Program-made: the position numbers and the translations under genes | Assembly (NCBI RefSeq): GCF_014698755.1 | Contig: NZ_JACJTO010000009.1 | Span: forward strand, 1-64,000 | DNA: 64,000 bases | Direction of reading: 5' to 3' | Origin: Aphanizomenon flos-aquae FACHB-1287 | Lineage (GTDB): Bacteria > Cyanobacteriota > Cyanobacteriia > Cyanobacteriales > Nostocaceae | The notes under the pieces: generated by a model | The model's database searches: none | What the model saw: only the letters and a program-made list of their open reading frames with translations | Told to the model about the DNA's origin: nothing | Shown: in pieces, positions 1-8,098 of the stretch | How the letters are laid out: each line of letters begins with the position of its first letter | Numbering within the stretch: the first letter of the stretch is position 1

Positions 1-73
1 GGTTAATGCTATTACTGATGAAAATGCTCTCAATTGGTTTAATCATTGTGGATTGTTTTTTGACCCTATTTAG
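1..73 (+). mobile_element. C-terminal tail of a probable IS transposase
   Basis: An open frame enters from the window edge and ends at TAG (71-73). Its last residues include NWFNHCGLF, which resembles the C-terminal tail of IS630-family transposases common in cyanobacteria. That assignment rests on a short motif from memory. The frame stops about 40 bases before recognisable cas12k sequence begins, so an insertion sequence interrupting cas12k is the simplest reading. The IS terminus is not resolved. Confidence 0.4.
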
Positions 74-109
74 ATAGCTATTCTTGTACTGGACTTGATA
101 TCAAACTGC

Positions 110-733
110 TGTAATAACCCCTTCCCTCGTCCAAGTCAACCTTTATATAAAGGACAATCTCATATTTTAGTTGGTGTCAGCTTGGGTTTAGAAAAACCTG
201 TGACAGTTGCCATTGTAGACGGAACAACGGGCAAGGTTTTGACATATCGCAACATCAAACAACTACTTGGTGAAAATTACAAACTACTCAACAGACAGCG
301 ACAACAAAAACATCTGTTATCCCACGAACGCCATATCGCTCAAAGGATGTCAGCACCAAATCAATTTGGCGATTCAGAGTTAGGAGAGTATATAGATAGA
401 TTACTAGCAAAAGAAATTATTGCAGTTGCCCAAACATATAAAGCTGGCAGTATTGTTATCCCAAAATTGGGAGATATGCGAGAGCAAATTCAGACTGAAA
501 TTTAATCTAAAGCTGAACAAAAATCAGATATAATAGAAGTTCAAAAAAAATATGCCAAACAATACCGAGTTAGTGTCCATCAATGGAGCTACGGTAGATT
601 AATAGCCAACATTCAAAGTCAGACAAATAAAGCAGGAATCGCTATAGAGGAGGGAGAACAACCAACTCGAGCGAGTCCACAGGAAAAAGCCAAAGAATTA
701 GCGATAAACGCCTATCAATCCCGAAAAGCCTGA
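110..733 (+). pseudogene. cas12k: cas12k (type V-K effector) 3' remnant with internal stop
   Basis: Cas12k is the catalytically inactive CRISPR effector that guides type V-K CAST transposition. The C-terminal region is recognisable: PFPRPSQPLY, then the RuvC-like core ILVGVSLGLEKP, KVLTYR, the basic run NYKLLNRQRQQ, and YIDRLLAKEI. In-frame TAA at 503-505 interrupts the reading, apparently a CAA-to-TAA change where relatives have Gln. The same frame continues without frameshift to TGA (731-733) through KYAKQYRVSVHQWSYGRL, as in Cas12k. The N-terminal part is missing, and a probable IS transposase tail lies just upstream. So the effector is both truncated and nonsense-mutated, whereas tracrRNA and array downstream look sound. 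Confidence 0.9.
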
Positions 734-770
734 TTGACAAAATACCGAACCTTGATAATAGAATAGGAAA

Positions 771-994
771 TAACAATAGCGCCGCAGTTCATGTTTTTTA
801 TAAACCTCTGTTCTGTGACAAATGCGGGTTAGGTTGACTGTTGTGAGACAGTCGTGCTTTCTGACCCTGGTATCTGCCCACCTTGATGCTGCTGTTCCCA
901 GTGAACAGGAATAAGGTGCGCCCCCAGTAATAGAGGTGCGGGTTTACCGCAGTGGTGGCTACCGAATCACCTCCGAGCAAGGAGGAATCCACCT
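771..994 (+). ncRNA. type V-K CAST tracrRNA
   Basis: The stretch directly after cas12k matches the long tracrRNA of V-K systems as I remember it: it opens with AATAGCGCCGC, contains CTTTCTGACCCTGGTA, GATGCTGCTGTTCCC, GGTGCGCCCCCAGTAATA and GTGGTGGCTACCGAATCAC, and closes with GGAGGAATCC. The tracrRNA pairs with the CRISPR repeat and binds Cas12k. Ends are estimated by analogy with the Scytonema element. An antisense frame here is spurious. Confidence 0.88.
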
Positions 995-999
995 TAATT

Positions 1000-1195
1000 A
1001 TTTATTTTTGGCGAACCAAAGCGAGGTCAAAAACCCTGGGGTTCTGCCAAAAGTCCAAATCCCTTGTCTAGTCTGTATTCCAGATGTTGAGATGCTTTGA
1101 TAATCCTCCCTTTAAAGGGAAATTAAGAGCAAATTTAGGACATCCGCCAAAATTGCTTTTGGAAGTGTCACTAGATAAGGGTTTGGTCGGGTGGA
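1000..1195 (+). other. tracrRNA-to-array leader of the CAST
   Basis: No gene is visible. The segment contains GGCGAACCAAAGCGAGGTC and GGTCGGGTGGAGTTTC and matches, as far as I recall, the non-coding stretch separating tracrRNA and array in other V-K elements, so it belongs to the element rather than to the host. Confidence 0.6.
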
Positions 1196-1276
1196 GTTTC
1201 AACACCCCTCCCGGAGTCGGGCGGGTTGAAATGCGTTAGTGCAAAAATACAAGAAAATATTTAGGTGGGTTGAAAG
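1196..1276 (+). CRISPR. minimal V-K CRISPR array: one full repeat, one spacer, one truncated repeat
   Basis: A 37-base repeat (1196-1232) starts GTTTCAACACCCCTCCCGG and ends GCGGGTTGAAAT; its self-complementary arms GTTTCAAC and GTTGAAA flank the GC-rich core typical of V-K repeats. The last base differs from the usual G. After a spacer of about 30 bases (1233-1262) comes a 14-base 3' remnant of a repeat, AGGTGGGTTGAAAG (1263-1276). Truncated repeats of this kind precede the delocalised homing guide in V-K elements. Confidence 0.88.
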
Positions 1277-1301
1277 ATCAGTAGGTCGTGAGTTTAACTC
1301 T
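1277..1301 (+). ncRNA. delocalised homing guide targeting the adjacent tRNA-Thr
   Basis: Directly after the truncated repeat lies ATCAGTAGGTCGTGAGTT, identical over 18 bases to the anticodon/T-arm side of the tRNA-Thr gene at 1454-1525. Five of the next seven bases also match. The matching tRNA sequence is preceded by GTA on the minus strand (1492-1490), which satisfies the GTN PAM of Cas12k. Known V-K elements use such short atypical guides to home into tRNA-linked sites. Confidence 0.88.
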
Positions 1302-1330
1302 GAAAACACTATATAAATACAGTGTTGCTT

Positions 1331-1426
1331 GTGACAGTTAGGGACAATTAATTTGTTAACAGTGACACGAATTAGTTAAAAATGACATTAATCTGTTAAC
1401 AGTGACAAATAAATTGTTAATGTACA
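1331..1426 (-). mobile_element. V-K CAST transposon end with phased TnsB-type sites
   Basis: Read on the minus strand from 1426, the end starts TGTACATTAACAATTT and contains four related units whose GTTAA cores (plus strand) start at 1355, 1375, 1395 and 1416, a 20-21 bp spacing. TGTACA tips and repeated TTAACA..TTAATGTCA-like units are the hallmark of V-K ends bound by TnsB. The tip lies 63 bp from the PAM of the tRNA protospacer. The flanking 1427-1431 would be one copy of the target duplication; the partner end is outside the window. Confidence 0.85.
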
Positions 1427-1453
1427 AAAGACAACAACTGTTATATTACTTAA

Positions 1454-1525
<72 letters not shown>

Positions 1526-1557
1526 CTACACCGCTAAACATTATAACATAATTATCG

Positions 1558-1821
1558 ATGATAAAACCAAATTCTCAAAATAATCTCAAACCTCAACAAT
1601 ATAACCGTTTAAAAACAGAATTGGCCGCACCCTATCGGGGGTTAAGGCAATTTATATATATCAGCGTTGGTGCTTCGGGCTTTATTGGCGCATTTATTTT
1701 CTTTTTCCAACTCCTAGCCGGCCGCGATATTGAACAAGCCCTGCCTAATTTCGCCATTCAACTAGGAGTAATTGGGTTAATGGTTTTTCTCTGGAAATGG
1801 GAAAACAGAAAGCGTAAATAA
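1558..1821 (+). CDS. DUF3493 small membrane protein
   Basis: The 87-residue product has a soluble N-terminus containing LKTELAAPYRGLRQFIYIS, then two hydrophobic segments (about residues 32-52 and 65-80) and a basic tail WKWENRKRK. This matches the DUF3493 family of cyanobacteria and plastids, related to photosystem II assembly factors of the LPA1/Rep27 type. A role in the thylakoid membrane is family inference. It starts 32 bp beyond the divergent tRNA-Thr, probably in ancestral context next to the CAST insertion site. Confidence 0.75.
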   Translation: MIKPNSQNNLKPQQYNRLKTELAAPYRGLRQFIYISVGASGFIGAFIFFFQLLAGRDIEQALPNFAIQLGVIGLMVFLWKWENRKRK

Positions 1822-1930
1822 CGCAGGAGAGGCAAAAGAATGGATAATATTCTTCCCTATTTTCTATGCACTTAAATGGATTTGTGGACTATTCCAAACA
1901 ATCCCTTTTAAGCAAATACCTGGCTGTTAT

Positions 1931-3106
1931 TTAAAGACTATTTTTTAGTTTTCCAGTATTTACAGGCTTTTTCGTATTTACAGGCTTTTTTATATTTACT
2001 GTAGTACCAGTATTGCCAATTTTTGGGGTATTGCTAGTATTACCAGTATTACCAATTTTTCCTGTATGATTATCGGCAGGTGTAATCACTGCGAGAGGGG
2101 CAAAATCTATAGCGCCAGCAATCTTCTTCTCGTTAATATCGTTACCAATAGCCGTAATCCTACCCTTAGTCGAATTATTTACCTCATAACGGGCATTATC
2201 ACGGATAATATTACCACCAGGATTGATGCTAGTACCGAGGTCAGGAGCAGCATTAACGGTAGCAACTATACCATCTTGCTTATTATTGCGAATTGTGTTT
2301 TTACGGAGTACGGGTTTTGCTGTTCCCGAAATATATAAACCACTTTTATTTTGAGTGATGTTATTAGCCTCTAATAAAGGTGTGGAACTACCGCCAATTG
2401 CTACACCAAAACCAGTATCTTGAAATAAGTTACCACGAATCAAACCTTGTGCTAATTTAGTTACGGAAATTCCCTGACCCCCGTTTTTGAGAAAGATGTT
2501 ATTTTCAATTTGGGGATTAGCAGTACCAGTCAGAAAAACTCCCTCTCTGTTGTTGTTAATAAAAGTACTATTTTTGATCACAGGGTTACTAGATTCTACC
2601 CATATAGCTGTCCCCATTTTATTAGCATTGGTAAAAGTTAAACCTGTAATAAAAGTATTATCACGAGCTAATATTGTAATATTCTGTCTTGCCCAGGTGC
2701 GACTCATATAATAACCACCACCGATAATTAAAGTTCCCTCACCCTTGTTAGTTTCATTACCTTGAAGTGTTACACCTGAGTTGAGGACAAGGGGAAATTG
2801 TTCACCGCTATCTTTACTATAATTCCCAGGAGCAAGCTGAATTACTGTACCTGGTTGAGCTTGAGCAAGGGCAAAGGTAATTGTTTTATAGGGTGCTGCT
2901 GTAGTCCCAGTGCCAGACTTATCTTGTCCAGTGGTGGAATTAACGTAAATGATAGTGGTTGTAGCTGGGACTTGGGCTGTTAAAGTCGGGGTAGTGCCAG
3001 CTTGAAGTTGACTAGGTACAAAAGTATAACTACCGGCAGTTAGTGGTAAAGCTGTAAGACTAGCTTGCCAGGATAAACGAGAAATGTAAAAACTTTGATT
3101 TTTCAT
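1931..3106 (-). CDS. exported parallel beta-helix (DUF1565/NosD-like) protein
   Basis: The 391-residue product has an N-terminal hydrophobic stretch (residues 10-30) that could be a signal peptide. A DUF1565-like domain follows (IIYVNSTTGQDKSGTG..APYKTITFALAQAQPGTVIQLAPG), then repeated coils such as NPVIKNSTFINN, NPQIENNIFLKN and PLLEANNITQNK, typical of right-handed beta-helices. The last 50 residues are a degenerate repeat rich in GNTGNT and KKPVNT, probably a flexible linker. Such proteins are usually surface or periplasmic polysaccharide-binding or -modifying proteins; no catalytic residues can be assigned. It lies alone on the minus strand. Confidence 0.75.
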   Translation of the reverse strand: MKNQSFYISRLSWQASLTALPLTAGSYTFVPSQLQAGTTPTLTAQVPATTTIIYVNSTTGQDKSGTGTTAAPYKTITFALAQAQPGTVIQLAPGNYSKDSGEQFPLVLNSGVTLQGNETNKGEGTLIIGGGYYMSRTWARQNITILARDNTFITGLTFTNANKMGTAIWVESSNPVIKNSTFINNNREGVFLTGTANPQIENNIFLKNGGQGISVTKLAQGLIRGNLFQDTGFGVAIGGSSTPLLEANNITQNKSGLYISGTAKPVLRKNTIRNNKQDGIVATVNAAPDLGTSINPGGNIIRDNARYEVNNSTKGRITAIGNDINEKKIAGAIDFAPLAVITPADNHTGKIGNTGNTSNTPKIGNTGTTVNIKKPVNTKKPVNTGKLKNSL

Positions 3107-3325
3107 AGGAGTCTCTTTAGGACTAAGAGGGAAGCGACAACAACCGCGATTAAACTAGTTTTTTCAATGAGCAACAAATTTACATCTGTAAAACCCATGA
3201 TGATTAACATTCAGTTAAAATTGTCTGGGAATTAATTCCCAGACCAGTTAAAAAGCTAACTTAAAGTATAAGTAACTTTCCATAATTAAAAATTAATTTC
3301 CCATTACCGATATTGAAAACGGAGA

Positions 3326-3985
3326 TTATTTATCAATAGAATGGGGAATACCTAAAACTGGACAAGGGAAGTTTTTACCTAGGGTTTTAATGATCGGATG
3401 ATTGGCAGATTGGCAGCCTAAAAAAAGAATATCAGCTACTTCTAATTTAACAACTTTCTTGAGTTCTTGAGCAAGGTTGCCAAACCGTAGATGAGATTTA
3501 AAATAACCTTGCCATTCTTCAGCTAAAGTTTTCGCTTGCCAAATAATTCTGTCTGCTTCCTGGATAGAGGTTCTAGATTTTGTTTCTAACTGTGGTAAAA
3601 TTGCTGTTGCTTTTGGGGGATTTAATCGTAATAGAACTGGTTTTGATATATTGCTTAGTTGGTGTTCTAATTGAGTTTTATTATCAGCAAAGTTGGATCT
3701 ATCATCAGGTTGATAATTGCAATTTTCTTCTACTACATAAACGGCTTGAACTGTAATTTGATAGTTAGTAGCTAAACTCGTTTGGTGAGCAATCCAACAA
3801 GCAATATCTAGGGCTGTATGACTTTCAGGTGAACCATTATAGCCGACAATAAAGTTAGCTGATTTGCTATGAGAAACTCTTTGAGAAAATGATTTTTGAG
3901 TTTCTGGTAGTAATAGCATTTGTTCGATTAGATCATCACACCCGATAGTGCTTTGTAACCGTGCTAATATTGGCTGAATTTTCAC
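3326..3985 (-). CDS. universal stress protein (UspA family)
   Basis: The product is 219 residues. NFIVGYNGSPESHTALDIACWIAHQT shows the Usp start (beta strand, conserved Asp replaced by Asn, then a helix); the C-terminal LEVADILFLGCQSANHPIIKTLGKNFPCPVLGIP matches the usual ending, although the ATP-binding GxxG-9-GS motif is weak. The N-terminal 45 residues are an extension. The gene sits behind a probable c-di-AMP riboswitch (4128-4252), so it is likely under second-messenger control. Function beyond a stress-response role is unknown. Confidence 0.8.
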   Translation of the reverse strand: MKIQPILARLQSTIGCDDLIEQMLLLPETQKSFSQRVSHSKSANFIVGYNGSPESHTALDIACWIAHQTSLATNYQITVQAVYVVEENCNYQPDDRSNFADNKTQLEHQLSNISKPVLLRLNPPKATAILPQLETKSRTSIQEADRIIWQAKTLAEEWQGYFKSHLRFGNLAQELKKVVKLEVADILFLGCQSANHPIIKTLGKNFPCPVLGIPHSIDK

Positions 3986-4038
3986 AGTTTTAACTTCTCT
4001 CTCTTAAAACAGTTAATCAATGAGAAGCGGGGACGACA

Positions 4039-4081
4039 ATTCTAAATTTTAGATTTATCTGCAATCTAAAATCCAGAATTT
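4039..4081 (-). promoter_or_regulatory. AT-rich hairpin between riboswitch and usp gene
   Basis: A nearly complete inverted repeat (ATTCTGGATTTTAGATT against AATCTAAAATTTAGAAT, loop of about seven bases) lies between the riboswitch aptamer and the usp start. There is no U-run after it, so it is not a classical terminator; it may be part of the expression platform or a processing site. Confidence 0.45.
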
Positions 4082-4127
4082 ATTAAGGAAGACCCAATCA
4101 TAACTGTATATTACAGCCAAGATTTTG

Positions 4128-4252
4128 GGATTTCCTTCCATTGCTGACGGAGTTAGCTGACGGGCTAAGACTGGAAGGTGTCTCTCATAAGATTAGCCCC
4201 AAATACTTGGTTCCTCCGCTTCAAATTCAGTTTTGATGAATTTGAATTAAGC
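4128..4252 (-). promoter_or_regulatory. c-di-AMP (ydaO/yuaA-type) riboswitch
   Basis: The minus strand carries the conserved blocks of this class in order: GCGGAGGAACCAAG, TTTGGGGCTAATC, then AGCCCGTCAGCTAACTCCGTC near the 3' side, closed by GGAAGG. An AT-rich stem precedes the first block. It lies about 140 bp upstream of the universal stress protein gene in the same orientation. In other bacteria this class turns genes off when c-di-AMP binds; control here is inferred. Confidence 0.82.
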
Positions 4253-4594
4253 TACCCACTAAAAATATAGTGACAGTATGGCACTAAGGTTAAATAAAGT
4301 CAAGTTTAAGAATATTGAGGATATGCTTGTATTCAAGAGCTTAATTAATAATTTCCCTAATTTATCCTAATATTTAATGATTTAAAGTATTTTAATCTAG
4401 CGATAATTGGTGATTAAATATCAGTATTCAGCTAGAAAAGTAGTATCAAGCTGGGTATTCCCCTATTCCCTGGTCTCAACTTCTCGACAAGTACCTAAGA
4501 GTCATTTTTTGTGATTATTCCTTAAATTCTCTGACAAAGGTTATAATTTTTAACTTTCACATTTTTATAGGTGGGAATTGCCCACCCTATAAAT
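4253..4594. other. AT-rich spacer, no gene seen
   Basis: This stretch upstream of the riboswitch presumably holds the usp promoter. I see no open frame with coding character, and no strong promoter or repeat that I would name. Confidence 0.5.
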
Positions 4595-5017
4595 CTATAA
4601 ACTTACACCATGTTTTTTGGCAATTTCCACAAGTTGCTGATATTGATGTTGTGATGCTTTTGCTAAAATTGTATCTGCTTCTTCTGGATTAGTACCATCT
4701 TTAGGAATTAAATACTTAACATAAAGAGAAACAAAATCAACAACCGCAGCTAAACCTATTAATTCGTGTTTATCGGCTTGTTTTCCAGCAATTACAGCCA
4801 CTAAACCGGCTCGAATTGGGTCGGGTCTGACTTTCATAAATTGATCAACTAATTGTTTAGAATAATCTGCTGGTGCTAGATTCTTTAACTTACTTTGATC
4901 AGGTTTAAACTCTAATCCTGCGGCTGTTGACTGCTCTAACATACACCATTCTATAAATTCTTGGAGTACGGCTTCAGGAAGTTGAGGAAGATATTGATGT
5001 AGTTCTAAATTAGACAC
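4595..5017 (-). CDS. conserved-looking hypothetical protein downstream of hupL
   Basis: The product is a 140-residue soluble, alpha-helical protein with LPQLPEAVLQEFIEWCMLEQ near the start and VDFVSLYVKYLIPKDG in the second half. I do not recognise the family. It lies 184 bp downstream of hupL on the same strand, behind a terminator-like hairpin, so it may be only weakly cotranscribed with hupSL. Base composition matches its neighbours. No function is assigned. Confidence 0.6.
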   Translation of the reverse strand: MSNLELHQYLPQLPEAVLQEFIEWCMLEQSTAAGLEFKPDQSKLKNLAPADYSKQLVDQFMKVRPDPIRAGLVAVIAGKQADKHELIGLAAVVDFVSLYVKYLIPKDGTNPEEADTILAKASQHQYQQLVEIAKKHGVSL

Positions 5018-5043
5018 AATTAGTTACCAATTTTAGTATTTTT

Positions 5044-5085
5044 TAATTCCTAATTGATAATTCTTCATCTGATAATTAGGAATTA
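5044..5085. repeat. 12-bp perfect inverted repeat
   Basis: TAATTCCTAATT (5044-5055) and AATTAGGAATTA (5074-5085) are perfect reverse complements separated by 18 bases. Placed between the small gene at 4595-5017 and hupL, it may be a transcript hairpin. Confidence 0.6.
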
Positions 5086-5154
5086 TCAATTATTCCTTAA
5101 AATTCAGACTAACTCACTGATTTGGGAACTTTTGTACGGTAAATAACAATTATA

Positions 5155-5189
5155 TAGAACCCTGACTTATGGGAGAAGTCGGAGTTCTA
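5155..5189 (-). terminator. hairpin downstream of hupL
   Basis: TAGAACTCCGACTT and AAGTCAGGGTTCTA on the minus strand can pair with one mismatch around a seven-base loop, 12 bases past the hupL stop. An AT-rich but not pure U tract follows, so termination or 3'-end protection is plausible. Confidence 0.55.
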
Positions 5190-5200
5190 GATTATATAAA

Positions 5201-6289
5201 TTAAGCCGTTCTAAACCGTGCTAATTCTTCCCCAGTTTTCGCGTCATGGGCATGAACTGTACAGACCAAACATGAATCAAAAGAACGGGCTACATGACCG
5301 ACTTCTACAGGGTCTTTTGGGTCTTGAATTGGCGTTCCAATTAATGCTTTTTCGATTGGTCCGAGTTGTCCTTTTCCGTCACGGGGTCCAATATTCCAAG
5401 TACCAGGAGCGATAACTTGATAATTTTTAATTTTGCCTTTTTCGATTTCTACCCAGTGACACAATGCACCTCTAGCAGCTTCCGTTGCACCCCAACCTTT
5501 ACCATCTTTTTCTTCAGGTTTAATATACCAAGGATCGTTTAATTTGAACTCTCTTAAACAACGTTCAGCTTGACGATATAGTTTAACTATTTCGTGGACT
5601 CTTCCTAATTGACGAAGATGAACACTTGCACCTCCCATTTTCTTAAATGTATCCAGAATAAATGGGTCATAATGTTGCCAAGATTCTCCATGATTTCCTC
5701 CTGCAACTAATTGACGCGCTAGGGGTCCGGCTTCTAATCGTCCTAAGTCTTGGTGGAGGACTGCACTTGACCAAGAATATGCCCCATTAAAGTCTTTTTG
5801 ATTGTGATTAATTGGCTTTGTTGTGCGATCGCTTGGATGCCAATTTTCTGTACCTTCATCATACCAAGAATGGGTTAAATTCTCACGAGCAAATGATTGA
5901 TTCATTAAGCTATGAGTATCAGTAAAACTATCATAAACACCGCTTTTCATAATCACAGCAGCGTTACGTCCTTCAATGGTGGGTTTATTGTATTTATCCT
6001 CATGGGGAATATAACCCCAAGTCACATATTTACCCACACCAGCACCATATCTATCCAAACCGATATCTAACCCCATTCTCCAATATAAACCCAAGTCCGA
6101 TTCTCGATGTTTAACATCTTCATTTAACCACTTTTGAAAGTCCTCATAAGATTGAATTTCTTCATATCTTTCTAAAGAACATCCTAACCAAATTGGTTCT
6201 AACCAATTGGTGCGGAAATATTCCAAAATTGCCCAGGCGCGGGTAATATCAGTTAAAGTTGGGGCGCACATTACTCCACCAGGCACCAT
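5201..6289 (-). CDS. hupL: uptake [NiFe]-hydrogenase large subunit, 3' segment (split gene)
   Basis: This segment encodes the C-terminal 361 residues of HupL. It starts inside the recombination core (MVPGGVMCAPTL) and ends with the second nickel-binding motif SFDSCLVCTVH followed by a short tail AHDAKTGEELARFRTA, which the HupW endopeptidase would remove after the His. The canonical DPCxxC has Ser in place of Pro. The gene has no start of its own; in vegetative DNA the 5' segment lies 5.2 kb away at 11443-11954. Joining at the 17-bp repeats gives one 531-residue frame of normal length. HupL oxidises the hydrogen made by nitrogenase in heterocysts. Confidence 0.96.
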   Translation of the reverse strand: MVPGGVMCAPTLTDITRAWAILEYFRTNWLEPIWLGCSLERYEEIQSYEDFQKWLNEDVKHRESDLGLYWRMGLDIGLDRYGAGVGKYVTWGYIPHEDKYNKPTIEGRNAAVIMKSGVYDSFTDTHSLMNQSFARENLTHSWYDEGTENWHPSDRTTKPINHNQKDFNGAYSWSSAVLHQDLGRLEAGPLARQLVAGGNHGESWQHYDPFILDTFKKMGGASVHLRQLGRVHEIVKLYRQAERCLREFKLNDPWYIKPEEKDGKGWGATEAARGALCHWVEIEKGKIKNYQVIAPGTWNIGPRDGKGQLGPIEKALIGTPIQDPKDPVEVGHVARSFDSCLVCTVHAHDAKTGEELARFRTA

Positions 6290-6301
6290 ATAACTGCTAT
6301 G
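6285..6301. repeat. left core site of the hupL element
   Basis: On the minus strand the core reads CATAGCAGTTATATGGT. It is identical to the right site (11443-11459) except for one base, T versus C. The 16-bp core reported for the Anabaena PCC 7120 hupL element, as I recall it, is the same sequence. XisC recombination occurs here. Confidence 0.95.
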
Positions 6302-6418
6302 ACAACAGGTGATATATTAAAAATGTTCCTGAGTAACTTATTTTTAAAGTAATTTTGCTCGGTAATAACATTTTATTTTCATGATTTTAGCTTTGATAAA
6401 TAAGGGAATATTTAGGGA

Positions 6419-7915
6419 ATGAGTGGACAATATCAGAGTAATTGCGAGGGTATATATTCCACATCTACACAGGAATATATAAATGCAGACTCAACCGACT
6501 TATTCGCCGATATATTTGCATATTTTGAACCGCAGAACACCACAGACAGCAGCTATAGAGGAACAATGACGAAAATAAAAGCAACAGAATTACAGTATCA
6601 AGCAGTTTTTGAACAGAAGTTAATTGCAGCTAATAGTAATTTAAAAAGAGAGAGAATAAAAGTTAGTATTAAACAAACTGGCAATTCTCTCCAATTACGA
6701 GCTACCTTACCCTTAAAACCAGGGGATAGTAGTATAGGTAAACAGAAAAAACAGTATGATATATCTTTAGGAATACCCGCAAATTTAGAGGGATTAAAAA
6801 CAGCCATTGAAGAAAGTTATGAATTAGGTAAATTAATTGCTCGTCATACTTTCGAGTGGAATGAGAAGTATTTAGGAATTAAATCGAGAGAGAAACAAGA
6901 GATCAAAACAATTGGCGAATTATTAGATAAATTTAATGAAAAATATTATCAAACCCGTCAGAAAACTATCACCAGTGAAAATACTTTTGCTAACTATATA
7001 TCTGTCATTAAAAGAAACTTGACTCTCACCAATTTAGCCACAAAAGAAAATTTTGAGGAAGTTATTAATTCATTTCAGGGTAATAAAAAAAATGAACTAA
7101 TAGCGGTAACTTCGGTTTTGATTAAAACTTTTAATTTAGGATTTCAATTGGATGTAAAACGAGATCATGTCACTCCTGCTTATCGAGAAATACCCGATGA
7201 TGATAAAATCATATCTGGTTTTTACCTCTTTGAAAAATTCGCCCTCAACCGCAAAAATACAAACATTACTGATGAAATAGATACTTGGGAAATGTGGCGT
7301 TGGGTATATGGAATGTTAGCCACTTATGGGTTAAGACCAAGGGAATTATTTGTCCAACCGGATATTAATTGGTGGATGTCTGCCCAAAATATAGACCATA
7401 CTTGGAAAGTGAATAAAAATACTAAAACTGGATATAGAGAAGTTATTCCTTTTGTGACTGAATGGATAGAATTATTTGATTTAAAAAATCCTAAACCGTT
7501 AAATATTTTAGAAAGAAAAGTTGAAAAAATTGCCTCTGTACAAAATATTAATTGGATGCGAAGAGATATATCCAGATGGTTTAGAAAGGTGGGAATTGAG
7601 TTTCAACCCTATGATTTACGCCATGGTTGTGCAATTCGAGCGCATCTTCAGGGAATAGCGATAAAAGCCGCAGCAGATAATTTAGGTCATACTGTTGATG
7701 AACATACAAAAACCTATCAAAGATGGTTTGGGATTGAAAACCGGAAAAAAGCCTTTGGTGAGGTAATTAGTCAAAGGTCGTTAATTGAGTTGCAGAAGAA
7801 TGAAATTTTGGCGTTAAGGATGGAGAATGAAAGGTTAAGGTTGGAGGTGGAAAGGTGGAAATTGTCGGAGAATAAAAATCCAGAGGATTGGGAACAGGTT
7901 TATCACCAAGGTTAA
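6419..7915 (+). CDS. xisC: XisC-type site-specific recombinase of the hupL element
   Basis: This tyrosine-recombinase family protein of 498 residues excises the hupL element. Visible catalytic elements are GLRPREL (Arg306), YDLRHGCAIRAH (Tyr398, Arg401, His402), LGH (His424) and the candidate nucleophile Tyr433 in KTYQRWFG. Tyr at the position usually held by His (box II) is a peculiarity described for XisA and XisC. An arm-type DNA-binding region occupies about residues 75-150, and a heptad-like helix ends the protein (residues 454-482). It starts 118 bp inside the left core and points away from hupL. Expression is expected only in differentiating cells; no promoter motif is assigned. Confidence 0.93.
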   Translation: MSGQYQSNCEGIYSTSTQEYINADSTDLFADIFAYFEPQNTTDSSYRGTMTKIKATELQYQAVFEQKLIAANSNLKRERIKVSIKQTGNSLQLRATLPLKPGDSSIGKQKKQYDISLGIPANLEGLKTAIEESYELGKLIARHTFEWNEKYLGIKSREKQEIKTIGELLDKFNEKYYQTRQKTITSENTFANYISVIKRNLTLTNLATKENFEEVINSFQGNKKNELIAVTSVLIKTFNLGFQLDVKRDHVTPAYREIPDDDKIISGFYLFEKFALNRKNTNITDEIDTWEMWRWVYGMLATYGLRPRELFVQPDINWWMSAQNIDHTWKVNKNTKTGYREVIPFVTEWIELFDLKNPKPLNILERKVEKIASVQNINWMRRDISRWFRKVGIEFQPYDLRHGCAIRAHLQGIAIKAAADNLGHTVDEHTKTYQRWFGIENRKKAFGEVISQRSLIELQKNEILALRMENERLRLEVERWKLSENKNPEDWEQVYHQG

Positions 7916-8098
7916 AATACCTACAATCCAGGATAATTTGTAATTATTTGAACTTGTTCTTGATATTTAGGACTTACACACAAGTCACGGAAGAATAAAC
8001 CACGAAGGAACGAAGGACACGAAGCAAAGAGAGTTTCAAAGAGATTTTGCGTAAGTCCTGATATTATGGGTATGGATAAATCTACAGGAGATTAGCTG

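Noticed and set aside
798-992. A 64-codon frame on the minus strand
   Set aside because: It lies antisense to the tracrRNA, whose conserved blocks explain the sequence; no protein similarity is visible.
1277-1301. Copy of the tRNA-Thr 3' half read as an integrase-made attachment-site duplication
   Set aside because: It sits directly behind a CRISPR repeat remnant, inside the transposon end, and the target has the right PAM and offset, so it is a guide. There is no integrase gene.
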